Positions 1-6,737 of a DNA stretch of 11,599 nt are shown piece after piece. The stretch's first letter is position 1; each line of letters begins with the position of its first letter. Both the position numbers and the translations under genes were made by a program. Under the pieces are notes generated by a model that was not told the origin of the DNA, did no database searches, and was given only the letters and a program-made list of their open reading frames with translations. Source of the DNA: an uncultured Oscillospiraceae bacterium (lineage in GTDB: Bacteria > Bacillota > Clostridia > Oscillospirales > Oscillospiraceae). The DNA is taken from contig CAJOFW010000041.1 in assembly GCA_905234005.1 (NCBI GenBank), forward strand, positions 1-11,599. Reading direction: 5' to 3'.

Positions 1-31
1 GGGAATACACAAAGTATTCCCTGCGTTTTTT
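1..31 (+). terminator. Terminator-like hairpin of an upstream gene
   Basis: A perfect 8-bp inverted repeat, gggaatac (1-8) and gtattccc (14-21), encloses a 5-nt loop. Four bases later comes a run of six T (26-31). This is the layout of a rho-independent terminator on the plus strand and would end a gene lying before the window. The 4-nt gap before the T run and the A/T-rich stem make it weaker than a textbook example. The frame of comEC stays open through this stretch, so the hairpin is the main reason to believe comEC starts after it. Confidence 0.5.
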
Positions 32-63
32 GTTTCATCTGCCGAAAAATCTGTCTGCGCAAT

Positions 64-141
64 CCGCACACCCCTATTGTGCGGTATTGCCTTAAGGCAG
101 CGCCGCGCACTCCTGTTGTGCGGTATTGCCTGAACGGCGTC
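64..141 (+). repeat. Two tandem 39-bp hairpin units before comEC
   Basis: Unit 1 is 64-102 and unit 2 is 103-141. Their first 29 bases differ at only three positions, all transitions, while the last ten bases are more diverged. Each unit begins with a 7-bp stem and 7-nt loop: ccgcaca (64-70) with tgtgcgg (78-84), and ccgcgca (103-109) with tgtgcgg (117-123). The one stem difference turns an A-T pair into a G-T wobble. Both units are followed by the shared tattgcct. The 39-bp period is a multiple of three and the frame is open, so the repeat could be read as a 13-residue peptide repeat with core VRYCL. The structured, wobble-preserving pattern favours a non-coding element. Confidence 0.6.
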
Positions 142-144
142 GGC

Positions 145-2445
145 GTGAGCCGGAGCGGAAGGCCCGTCGGCACGGGCCGGGTCGGAAAGCTTGTATGGGC
201 GGCGGTCGGCTTCACGATCGCCGCGTTCGGGGCGGAGTACGCTCTGCCCGCGTCGGGGCTGCCGCTTATCGCGGCGGCCCCTGTTCTGCTTGCGCCGCTG
301 TGTCTTCTGCTGAAGGGGCCGCGCCGCCGGGCGGCGCTGACGGTCGCGCTCTCGATGGCGGCGGGATTTCTCGCGTGGTGGGCGCATTACACCGTGCACA
401 TCGCCCCGTGCGAGGCGATGGTCGGCGAACGCGTCACGGTCACGGCCCGGGTGTCCGATTACCCGCGCGCATCGGACGGCTACACCCGCGTCACCGTACG
501 CGTCATGGACGGCGCGCCGCGTGAGCGGGCGTATCTGTATCTCTACCACGGCGAGCTGCCGGAGCTGCGGCCCGGCGACATCATCACGGCCGAGGTGAAG
601 ACCTCCTCCGTCATGACGCAGGGAGGCGACCGCATCCACACGATCACCTCCGCCGGCGTCAATCTGCGCGGCACCTTCACCGGCGACGCCGCCGTGACCG
701 GGCGGTGGGCGCTGTCGTTTCTGTACCTCCCGCAGGAGATCGCCGAGCGGGTGAAGACGCTGTGCGCCGAGCTGTTCCCGGATCGGACGGGCGTGTTCAT
801 GACGGCGCTTCTGACCGGCGACAAGCAGGGGCTGTACGACGACGCGGAGATGTACGCCGCCATGCGGCAGGCCGGGATGCTCCACGCGATGGCCGTGAGC
901 GGGATGCACGTATTCGTGCTCATCGCGTTTTTCCAGTTTATTTTCGGCAGAGGCCGCCGCACGGGGCTTGTCTTCCTGCCCGTGCTCGTACTGTTCTCGC
1001 TGATGGCGGGCAGCGGCGCGTCCGTGACACGGGCGGCGATCATGCAGACGATCTACCTCGCCGCGCCGTTTTTCGAGCGCGAGAGCGACGGGCCGTCCGC
1101 CATCGCCGCGTCGCTGCTCATGCAGCTTCTCGTGAACCCCACGGCCATCGGCGGCGTCGGCCTGCAGATGAGCTACGCCTGCATCGTGGGCTTCGCCGTC
1201 GTCATGCCGCCGCTTGAGCGGCGCATCAAGGCGCTGCGGGGCATATGGCGGCTCCGGCCTCTGCGGTACGCGCTGGCAAGCCTCGCGTGCACGGCCAGCG
1301 CCATGGCGTTCGCGCTGCCCGTATCGGCGTACTACTTCGGCGCGGTGCCGCTGCTGGCGCCGCTGACGAACCTGCTGGCGCTCTGGGTCGTGGAGCTGTG
1401 CTTCGCGTGCGGCTATATCGTCTGCGCGGTCGGGGCGCTGTGGCACGCGGCGGGGGCGGCGCTCGGTCAGCTCGTGAGCTATGGGGCGCGGTGGTGTCTG
1501 CTCGTGTGCCGGACCGCCGCGAGGCTGCCGTTTGCGTGTCTGTACACGACGGACGCCGGCGCGGTGGTATGGCTCGCGTTCACCTACGCGCTTCTGATCG
1601 CGTACATCGTCCTGCGGCGGCGGGGGAAGCGGCCGCCGGCCGTCGTATTTCTCGAGCTGTCCGCCCTCGGGCTTTGCGCCGTGTTTCTCGTGACGGCCCT
1701 GCGTCTGCGGCTCGGGCGGCGGGAGGTCGCGGTGCTGGACGTGGGCCAGGGCGCGTGCGTGGCGCTGCTCGACGCCTCGGCGGCGGTCGTGACCGACTGC
1801 GGCGGCTCGAGCCTCACAAGCGCCGGGGAGGTCGCGGCGGACTACCTGCTCGCGGCCGGGAAAACCCGCGTCGACGTCCTCGTGCTCACGCACCTGCACG
1901 AGGATCACGCGAACGGCGTCGCGGCGCTGCTCTACCGGATGCCGGTGACGCAGCTCGTCCTCCCGGCGGACTGCGACGACGGCGACGATATGCTCGGGGA
2001 AATCCTCGCGGCGGCGGAAAAGACCGGCACGGTCGTGACGTTTCTCGACCGCAACGCCGAGGCGGCCGTCGGCGACATGACGCTCACGCTGCTGCTGCCC
2101 CAGGCCGGGACGGACGGGAACGAACGCGGCATCGTGGCGCTGGCGGCGGTTGACGGCGCGTCGGTGCTCATCATGGGCGACGCGGGCACGAACGCGGAGC
2201 TTGCGCTGGCCGAACGGGCCGTCGTGCCGGACGCGGACGTGCTGATCGTCGGCCACCACGGGTCGAAGACCGCCTCGGGCGCGATGTTCCTGCGCGGCGT
2301 CGACCCGCGCACGGCGGTCATATCGGTCGGCTACAACAGCTACGGACTCCCGGCGGAGGAGGTCACCGAGCGGCTGGAGCTGTACTGCGACGACGTGTAC
2401 CGCACCGACGAGGACGGCACGGTCGTCATCACCCTTTCCCGATAA
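145..2445 (+). CDS. comEC: ComEC/Rec2 family DNA internalization channel
   Basis: This polytopic inner-membrane protein passes single-stranded DNA into the cell during natural transformation. Numbered from GTG 145 (766 aa), it has an N-terminal hydrophobic stretch (about 16-50), then a soluble OB-like (DUF4131-type) domain (about 88-183). The multi-helix competence domain (about 193-493) carries HAMAVSGMHV near 247-256. The C-terminal metallo-beta-lactamase-like domain (about 528-766) begins at VLDVGQG and holds the metal motif HLHEDH (583-588), MGDA (677-680) and GHHGS (703-707). The length is normal for the family and the nuclease-like motifs look intact. The start is uncertain. GTG codons at 79, 118 and 145 are all in frame, none has a clear ribosome site, and the frame is open back to base 1. 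I chose 145 because it follows the tandem hairpins and gives a short basic N-terminus before the first helix. It leads an operon with holA, the usual Firmicute neighbour. Confidence 0.93.
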   Translation: MSRSGRPVGTGRVGKLVWAAVGFTIAAFGAEYALPASGLPLIAAAPVLLAPLCLLLKGPRRRAALTVALSMAAGFLAWWAHYTVHIAPCEAMVGERVTVTARVSDYPRASDGYTRVTVRVMDGAPRERAYLYLYHGELPELRPGDIITAEVKTSSVMTQGGDRIHTITSAGVNLRGTFTGDAAVTGRWALSFLYLPQEIAERVKTLCAELFPDRTGVFMTALLTGDKQGLYDDAEMYAAMRQAGMLHAMAVSGMHVFVLIAFFQFIFGRGRRTGLVFLPVLVLFSLMAGSGASVTRAAIMQTIYLAAPFFERESDGPSAIAASLLMQLLVNPTAIGGVGLQMSYACIVGFAVVMPPLERRIKALRGIWRLRPLRYALASLACTASAMAFALPVSAYYFGAVPLLAPLTNLLALWVVELCFACGYIVCAVGALWHAAGAALGQLVSYGARWCLLVCRTAARLPFACLYTTDAGAVVWLAFTYALLIAYIVLRRRGKRPPAVVFLELSALGLCAVFLVTALRLRLGRREVAVLDVGQGACVALLDASAAVVTDCGGSSLTSAGEVAADYLLAAGKTRVDVLVLTHLHEDHANGVAALLYRMPVTQLVLPADCDDGDDMLGEILAAAEKTGTVVTFLDRNAEAAVGDMTLTLLLPQAGTDGNERGIVALAAVDGASVLIMGDAGTNAELALAERAVVPDADVLIVGHHGSKTASGAMFLRGVDPRTAVISVGYNSYGLPAEEVTERLELYCDDVYRTDEDGTVVITLSR

Positions 2446-2457
2446 GGACGCGTCATC

Positions 2458-3507
2458 ATGGCAAAAACGGAGAGAAAACCCTTTGATTACAACGCGGCGG
2501 TATCGCGGCTGCGTGCCGACGGCCCGGCGCGGATATACCTCCTGCGCGGCGAGGAGGACTATCTGCGCGACCGGTTCCTCGCGGCGCTGCGGGAAGTCTG
2601 CGTCGACGAGGGGACGGAGACGTTCAATTACCGCCGCCTGGACGGCCCCGGCCTCGACATGACGGCGCTGCGGGACGCGGCGGAGTCCATGCCCTTCATG
2701 GGCGAACGGACGCTGACGGAGATTCGCGGCTTCGATATCAATAAGACGTCCGGCTACGACCCGGAGCAATTGAAGGCGTTCGCGGCGGACGTGCCCGACT
2801 GGGCGACGGTCGCGTTCGTCTTCTCGCCGGGGTACGCGCCGGACAGCCGCCTCGGGGCGGTCAAGGCGCTCAAAAAGAACGGCGTCGACCTCGAATTCAC
2901 GGCCCCCGCCGAGGCGGAGCTTACGCGCTGGGTACAGCGCCGCGCCGCGGAGCTGGGGCGGGACATCGACGGCGGCACGGCGGGGTATCTTCTCTGGGTG
3001 TGCGGCACGCGCATGAACGCGCTGATACCGGAGATCACCAAAATCGCCGGCGCGGCGAAGGGCGGCGCGATCACCCGCGCCGACATCGACGCGGTCGCCC
3101 GCCGCGCCCCGGAGACGACGATCTTCCAGCTCACCGACGCCCTCGGCGCGAAGCGGTACGACACGGCCATGGCGCTGCTGGCCGACCTCTTAAACGACCC
3201 GGACGAGCCGCCGCAGAAGCAGATCGCGATGGTGAGCGAGCAGCTCCGCCGCCTCTACATCGCCCGCGTCGCGGCGGATTTCAGGCAGCCGGACAGCTTC
3301 ATCACCGACTGCGTGCCCGAGCTTGCGGGGCGGAGCTATCCCTTGCGCCTTCTCAAAAACACCTGCCGCAGCTTCACACGGGCGCGCCTCGCCCGCGCCG
3401 TGCGGCTGTGCGCCGACTGCGACCTCGGCATGAAGTCGAACGGCCCGGAGCCGGCGGCGCTCATGAAGGAGCTGATCGTCCGTCTCGCGACGGACACGGC
3501 GCCATGA
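2458..3507 (+). CDS. holA: DNA polymerase III delta subunit
   Basis: HolA is the clamp-loader subunit that opens the beta sliding clamp so it can be placed on primed DNA at the replication fork. The 349-aa product is of usual length. Near the N-terminus it carries the family pattern RIYLLRGEEDYLRDRF (about 25-40). The AAA+-like region continues with ESMPFMGERTLTEIRG and LEFTAPAEAELTRWV, and a helical C-terminal domain holds KQIAMVSEQLRRLYIAR. The ATG at 2458 has an AAGGA Shine-Dalgarno at 2444-2448, overlapping the comEC stop codon, with 9 nt spacing. It lies 12 nt after comEC and overlaps the next gene by 4 nt, so all three are probably co-transcribed and translationally coupled. In Bacillus-type genomes comEC and holA are also neighbours, followed by rpsT. 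Here rpsT is absent and an RNase M5-like gene takes that place. Confidence 0.95.
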   Translation: MAKTERKPFDYNAAVSRLRADGPARIYLLRGEEDYLRDRFLAALREVCVDEGTETFNYRRLDGPGLDMTALRDAAESMPFMGERTLTEIRGFDINKTSGYDPEQLKAFAADVPDWATVAFVFSPGYAPDSRLGAVKALKKNGVDLEFTAPAEAELTRWVQRRAAELGRDIDGGTAGYLLWVCGTRMNALIPEITKIAGAAKGGAITRADIDAVARRAPETTIFQLTDALGAKRYDTAMALLADLLNDPDEPPQKQIAMVSEQLRRLYIARVAADFRQPDSFITDCVPELAGRSYPLRLLKNTCRSFTRARLARAVRLCADCDLGMKSNGPEPAALMKELIVRLATDTAP

Positions 3508-4205
3508 TCCGCATCCGTGAGGCCGTCGTCGTGGAGGGGCGCTACGACAAGGCCGCTCTCGCGTCGCTCGTCGATACGGTCATCCTCGAGACCGGGGGCT
3601 TCGGCATCTTCTCCGACCGGGAGAAGCTTTCTCTTCTGCGCCGCCTCGCCGAGGCACGGGGACTCGTCGTCCTGACGGACAGCGACGGCGGGGGCTTTCT
3701 GATACGAAGCTTCCTGAAAAGCGCCATCGACCCCCGGCTCGTGAAGCACGCCTACATCCCCGATATCCCCGGCAAGGAGCGCCGCAAGCGCTCGCCCTCC
3801 AAAGAGGGCAAGCTCGGCGTGGAGGGCATGACGCCGGACGTTCTGCTCGACGCCCTGCGCCGCGCCGGCGCGGAGATCATCGGGGAGGACGGCGGGCAGG
3901 TCAGCAGGGGGGATGCCGGAAGCGGCGAAAACGGCGGCGCTGACGCGATACCGCCGCTCACGAAGGCGGAGCTGTACGCCCTCGGCCTGACGGGCCGGCC
4001 CGACAGCGCCCGCCGCCGGGCGTACGTCAAGGCCGCCCTCAAGCTGCCCGAACGCCTCACCACGAACGCGCTGCTGGACGTGCTGAACATCCTCGCCGAC
4101 CGCGAGACGATTACGAAGTTGATGGACGACTGCGCCGCCATGGAGCGTGGATTGGACGGCGTGACAGAGCGTGGGACAGCAGGCCCTGATACCGTTCCCC
4201 GATGA
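3504..4205 (+). CDS. rnmV: RNase M5-like TOPRIM nuclease (5S rRNA maturation)
   Basis: The 233-aa product begins IREAVVVEGRYD, with the TOPRIM glutamate at E11. It continues to LTDSDGGGFLIR with the D59-x-D61 metal site, then HAYIPDIPG and KLGVEGMTPDVLLDAL (to about 118). This order matches RNase M5, which trims 5S rRNA precursor in low-GC Firmicutes. Bacillus enzymes have TDPDxPG at the metal site, and DSDGGG is the clostridial-looking variant. A Gly/Asp-rich linker (about 127-150) leads to a C-terminal domain (about 151-210) that resembles DUF4093. The protein is about 45 residues longer than the B. subtilis enzyme. ATG 3504 overlaps the holA stop (ATGA), so translation is probably coupled, and no strong Shine-Dalgarno is visible. 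The last six residues and the TGA lie inside interspersed repeat copy A, so the native C-terminus may have been altered. No 5S gene is in the window. Confidence 0.85.
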   Translation: MIRIREAVVVEGRYDKAALASLVDTVILETGGFGIFSDREKLSLLRRLAEARGLVVLTDSDGGGFLIRSFLKSAIDPRLVKHAYIPDIPGKERRKRSPSKEGKLGVEGMTPDVLLDALRRAGAEIIGEDGGQVSRGDAGSGENGGADAIPPLTKAELYALGLTGRPDSARRRAYVKAALKLPERLTTNALLDVLNILADRETITKLMDDCAAMERGLDGVTERGTAGPDTVPR

Positions 4206-4304
4206 AATTCTTTGTCTCGTTACCGGGCGCAAAGCCCCGGGAACGCTGCCATTTCGAACGAATACAAAGTTCTTTTTGATACTTTTTCTTTCAAGAAAAA
4301 GTAT
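4185..4304 (+). repeat. Interspersed structured repeat, copy A
   Basis: This is one of three related elements of about 120 bp in the window, all on the same strand. It begins cctgataccg, contains the invariant core cgttaccgggcgc (4218-4230), and ends in a palindrome. The core forms an internal hairpin: ccgggc (4223-4228), loop gcaaa, and gccccgg (4234-4240) with one bulged C. The terminal hairpin pairs 4279-4289 with 4294-4304 (11 bp, 4-nt loop; a twelfth pair is possible with a 2-nt loop). The segment acaaagttcttttt precedes it, as in copy B. The element overlaps the 3' end of rnmV and supplies its stop codon. It has no terminal inverted repeats spanning the whole unit, so it is not a classic MITE. 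Confidence 0.85.
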
Positions 4305-4346
4305 AACGCGTCCGCTCTATGATGAGCGGACGCGTTGTGGATTTTT
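4305..4346 (+). terminator. Bidirectional terminator between rnmV and the branching enzyme
   Basis: A perfect 13-bp stem (4305-4317 with 4324-4336) encloses the 6-nt loop tatgat. On the plus strand it is followed by gtggattttt, with five T at 4342-4346. On the minus strand the stem is followed directly by atacttttt, which belongs to repeat copy A. It sits between two convergent genes and could end both transcripts. The stem itself is G/C-rich and is not shared by repeat copies B and C, so it is separate from the repeat. Confidence 0.75.
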
Positions 4347-4386
4347 GGGGTTTGCCGGGGCGTGACCGCCGGGGCATGCCGTTTCC

Positions 4387-6369
4387 TTACGAGCCGGATA
4401 CCGGGGCGAGGACGGTGGCGGTGCGGGCGGGGAGGTAGAGGCGGACGTTATTGCCCTCGAAGCCCGGCGTGCGGGCGCTGATACGGGAGCGGGCGATGTT
4501 GCCGTAGCCGCCGTAGCAGTAGTCGTCGGACGAGAACAGCACCTCGTAGTCCGTGTCCTGCCCGACCGGGATCACGTAGTCCACAAAGCTCCTGTTCGGG
4601 TGGAAGTTGAAGACGAACAGCAGTCCGCCGCGCTCGAACGCGAGGATGTGGTCGTCCTCGTGGATCCACTTCAGGTACGGGTACTCCTGATCGAAGATGC
4701 GATAGAATTTCGCGGTGTGGATCATGTCGTGGTCGAAGTGGTTCAGGAACTCGTATTTCAGCTCGGGGTTGTACAGCAGGCTCCACTGGCGGCGGCAGTA
4801 CTGGAAGCTGCTGCCGTTGCCCTCGCGGGGGAAGTCGATCCACTCCGGGTGGCCGAACTCGTTGCCCATGAACGTGAGGTAGCCCGTGCCGCCGGCGGCC
4901 ATCGTGAGCAGACGGATCATCTTGTGCAGGGCGATGGCGCGGTCGATGACGGCGGTGTGGCAGTCGCGCCCCATATCGGTGTACATCGCCGCGTCGGCGA
5001 AGCGGAAGATCATCGTCTTGTCGCCGACGAGGGCCTGATCGTGGCTCTCGACGTAGGCGATCGTCGGGGCGTTGCGGAAGGTGAGCTGCGTCCAGAGATT
5101 GCCGAGGTTCCAGTCCTCGTCCCGGTACTCCTTCGCGAGCCGGATCCAGAGGTCGGGCAGACCCATGCCGAGCCGGTAGCTGAAGCCGACGCCGCCGTCG
5201 CTGATCGGGTCGCACATGCCGGGCATGCCGGACATATCCTCCGCGATCGTCAGCGCGTGGGGGTTCACCTCGCGGATCAGCTCGTTTGCGAGCTGGAGAT
5301 ACGTGACGGACTCGAGGTCGGTGTTCATCGAGAAGTACATATCGAGGCTCGAGAAGTCGACGCCGAGGCCGTGATCCATGTACAGCATCGACGTCACGCC
5401 GTCGAACCGGAAGCCGTCGAAGTGGAATTCCTCCATCCAGAACTTGAGGTTGCTCAGAAGGAAGTGCAGCACCTCGGGCTTGTCGTAGTTGAAGCATTTT
5501 GTGCCCCAGGAGGGGTGATCGCCCCGGGGGCCTTCGTGGAAGAACTGGTACGGCGTGCCGTCGAACAGGTTGATGCCCTCGAGCGTGTTGGCGACGGCGT
5601 GGGAGTGGACGACGTCCAGCAGCACCCGCAGACCCGCCGCGTGCGCCCTGTTCACGAGGTACTTGAGGTCGTCGGGCGTGCCGAACCGGCTCGAGGCGGC
5701 GTAGAAGCTGCTGACCTGGTAGCCGAAGGAGCCGTAATACGGGTGCTCCATGATCGCCATGAGCTGGATCGTGTTGTAGCCGCCGTCGACGATGTGCGGC
5801 AGGATGTTGTCGGCAAACTCGCGGTAGGTCGCGATGCGGTGATCCTCGCTCGCCATGCCGACGTGGGCCTCGTAGATGAGCGGCGGCTCGTCGGAGTGGA
5901 ACCCGGCGTCCGTCCACGGGTACGGCTCGGCGTCGTCCCACACCTCGCAGCACCAGCTCCCCGTCTGCCAGTCCTGAATGGCCCGGCGGGTATAGAGCGG
6001 CAGATGCTGCGTGAGATTGCCGCCGTTGTTCACGATGGTCAGCACGCGGCTGCCCTTGTGGATGATCTCGCCGGGGAGGAAAAGCTCCCAGACGCCGTTA
6101 TCGCGGCGCTCCAGCGGCGTGTCGATCCACTGCCAGTTGTTGAAGTCGCCGGTGAGGAAGACCTGATCGGCGCCGGGCGCCCACTCCCGGTAGACCCAGC
6201 CGCCGTCCGCGATGTGGAAGCCGAAATAGGCGTGGGCGTTCGCGAAATCGTACAGGGACGCGTAGCCGCTGAGGATCTGCCCGCGTTTCCCCAGATAGCG
6301 CTCCATGCGGAGGTTGATGTCGGACTCGAACGGCGCAAGCTCCGGGTGGCTCTCCAGAATGGCGTACAT
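4387..6369 (-). CDS. 1,4-alpha-glucan branching enzyme, eukaryotic GBE1-like type
   Basis: This enzyme cuts alpha-1,4-glucan chains and rejoins them through alpha-1,6 bonds, giving branched glycogen. The 660-aa product has an N-terminal CBM48-like domain (about 55-145, WVYREWAPGADQVFLTGDFNNW). A GH13 barrel follows with DVVHSH (252-257), nucleophile D323 in GFRFDGVTSMLY, acid/base E377 in IAEDMSG, and D444 in VESHD. The beta-sandwich C-terminus ends near 660. The runs YEAHVGMASEDHR, TYREFADNILP and GYNTIQLMAIMEHPYYGSFGY resemble animal, fungal and plant branching enzymes (CAZy GH13_8) more than standard bacterial GlgB (GH13_9). The frame is open to 6492, but that extension is antisense repeat copy B. 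I chose ATG 6369-6367 because AAGGAG (6384-6379) lies 9 nt upstream and the ATG three codons earlier is too close to it. It is monocistronic and no glgC, glgA or glgP is in the window. Confidence 0.93.
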   Translation of the reverse strand: MYAILESHPELAPFESDINLRMERYLGKRGQILSGYASLYDFANAHAYFGFHIADGGWVYREWAPGADQVFLTGDFNNWQWIDTPLERRDNGVWELFLPGEIIHKGSRVLTIVNNGGNLTQHLPLYTRRAIQDWQTGSWCCEVWDDAEPYPWTDAGFHSDEPPLIYEAHVGMASEDHRIATYREFADNILPHIVDGGYNTIQLMAIMEHPYYGSFGYQVSSFYAASSRFGTPDDLKYLVNRAHAAGLRVLLDVVHSHAVANTLEGINLFDGTPYQFFHEGPRGDHPSWGTKCFNYDKPEVLHFLLSNLKFWMEEFHFDGFRFDGVTSMLYMDHGLGVDFSSLDMYFSMNTDLESVTYLQLANELIREVNPHALTIAEDMSGMPGMCDPISDGGVGFSYRLGMGLPDLWIRLAKEYRDEDWNLGNLWTQLTFRNAPTIAYVESHDQALVGDKTMIFRFADAAMYTDMGRDCHTAVIDRAIALHKMIRLLTMAAGGTGYLTFMGNEFGHPEWIDFPREGNGSSFQYCRRQWSLLYNPELKYEFLNHFDHDMIHTAKFYRIFDQEYPYLKWIHEDDHILAFERGGLLFVFNFHPNRSFVDYVIPVGQDTDYEVLFSSDDYCYGGYGNIARSRISARTPGFEGNNVRLYLPARTATVLAPVSGS

Positions 6370-6408
6370 GGCAATCATCTCCTTGATTTGTTGGTAATGG
6401 GTAAGAAT

Positions 6409-6529
6409 CCTGATACCGCTCCCCGATGGAAGACATCGTCTCGTTACCGGGCGCAAAGCCTTGGAAACGCTGCTGTTTCGAAGCGAATACAAAGTTCTTT
6501 TTGGTACTTTTTCTTACAGGAAAAAGTAC
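6409..6529 (+). repeat. Interspersed structured repeat, copy B
   Basis: This copy is very similar to copy A along its full length. It begins cctgataccgctccccgatg and has the core cgttaccgggcgc at 6442-6454. The internal hairpin is ccgggc (6447-6452), loop gcaaa, and gccttgg (6458-6464). The two T that replace C of copy A can still give a G-U pair and a bulge. The terminal hairpin pairs gtactttttc (6504-6513) with gaaaaagtac (6520-6529). Its outer pair is G-C where copy A has A-T, a compensatory change. The element lies within the predicted 5' leader of the minus-strand branching-enzyme gene, in antisense to it, and upstream of the typA promoter, so it is outside the typA transcript. Confidence 0.85.
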
Positions 6530-6535
6530 GAAGCG

Positions 6536-6544
6536 ATTATAGCA
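6536..6544 (-). promoter_or_regulatory. Extended -10 promoter of the branching-enzyme gene
   Basis: Read on the minus strand this is TGCTATAAT, a perfect -10 hexamer with the TGn extension. No good -35 box is visible at 16-18 nt spacing. The predicted transcription start is near 6529, which is the outer edge of repeat copy B. The leader would therefore be about 160 nt and would begin with the complement of the repeat's terminal hairpin. Confidence 0.6.
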
Positions 6545-6633
6545 CGGTTTGTGCGAAAAGTACAGGGACTTTCGTTCATTTTTTCACGCGGCGTCTCCGG
6601 CGGGCGCGGGAGAGGATTTTTTGCGGCGGCGTA

Positions 6634-6661
6634 TTGAATTTTCCGGGGAAAATGGTATAAT
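6634..6661 (+). promoter_or_regulatory. Promoter of typA
   Basis: TTGAAT (6634-6639, four of six matches to the -35 consensus) is followed after 16 nt by a perfect TATAAT (6656-6661). A TGn extension lies directly before the -10 box. The start of transcription should be near 6668, giving a leader of about 70 nt before the typA ATG. It is the clearest promoter in the window apart from that at 8577. Confidence 0.8.
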
Positions 6662-6737
6662 AAACGTTTGTGTAGAAAAATTTATGCGGAAAAGGGAAGC
6701 CCATTGTCTCAAGGGTGTTCCAACGGGAGAAGATAAA

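Larger units (their letters stand above)
6370..6737. other. Divergent intergenic region, branching enzyme / typA
   Basis: This 368-bp gap contains no gene I can support. From left to right it holds the ribosome binding site and 5' leader of the branching-enzyme gene on the minus strand, and repeat copy B (6409-6529). The minus-strand extended -10 element follows (6536-6544), then a stretch with nothing recognisable (about 6545-6633). The typA promoter (6634-6661) and a typA leader of roughly 70 nt complete it. Two longer frames cross the gap, but only as extensions or shadows of the flanking genes. Confidence 0.8.

Noticed and set aside
64..141. Tandem units as a CRISPR array
   Set aside because: There are only two units, no unique spacers between them and no cas genes.
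185..196. ATG at 194 with GGAAAG just upstream as the comEC start
   Set aside because: It is out of frame with comEC, and its frame gives an Arg/Gly-rich peptide. It would need a frameshift, for which there is no other sign.
4171..4365. 64-aa plus-strand open frame downstream of rnmV
   Set aside because: It reads through repeat copy A and the terminator stem, has no ribosome site, and copies B and C do not preserve the frame.
6370..6492. 41-residue N-terminal extension of the branching enzyme
   Set aside because: It is the antisense translation of repeat copy B. A good Shine-Dalgarno points to the ATG at 6369 instead.
4600..6660. 686-aa plus-strand open frame opposite the branching-enzyme gene
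   Set aside because: It lies antisense to a gene with intact catalytic motifs. Its translation is a Val/Glu/Asp-rich mirror typical of high-GC DNA and shows no domain.
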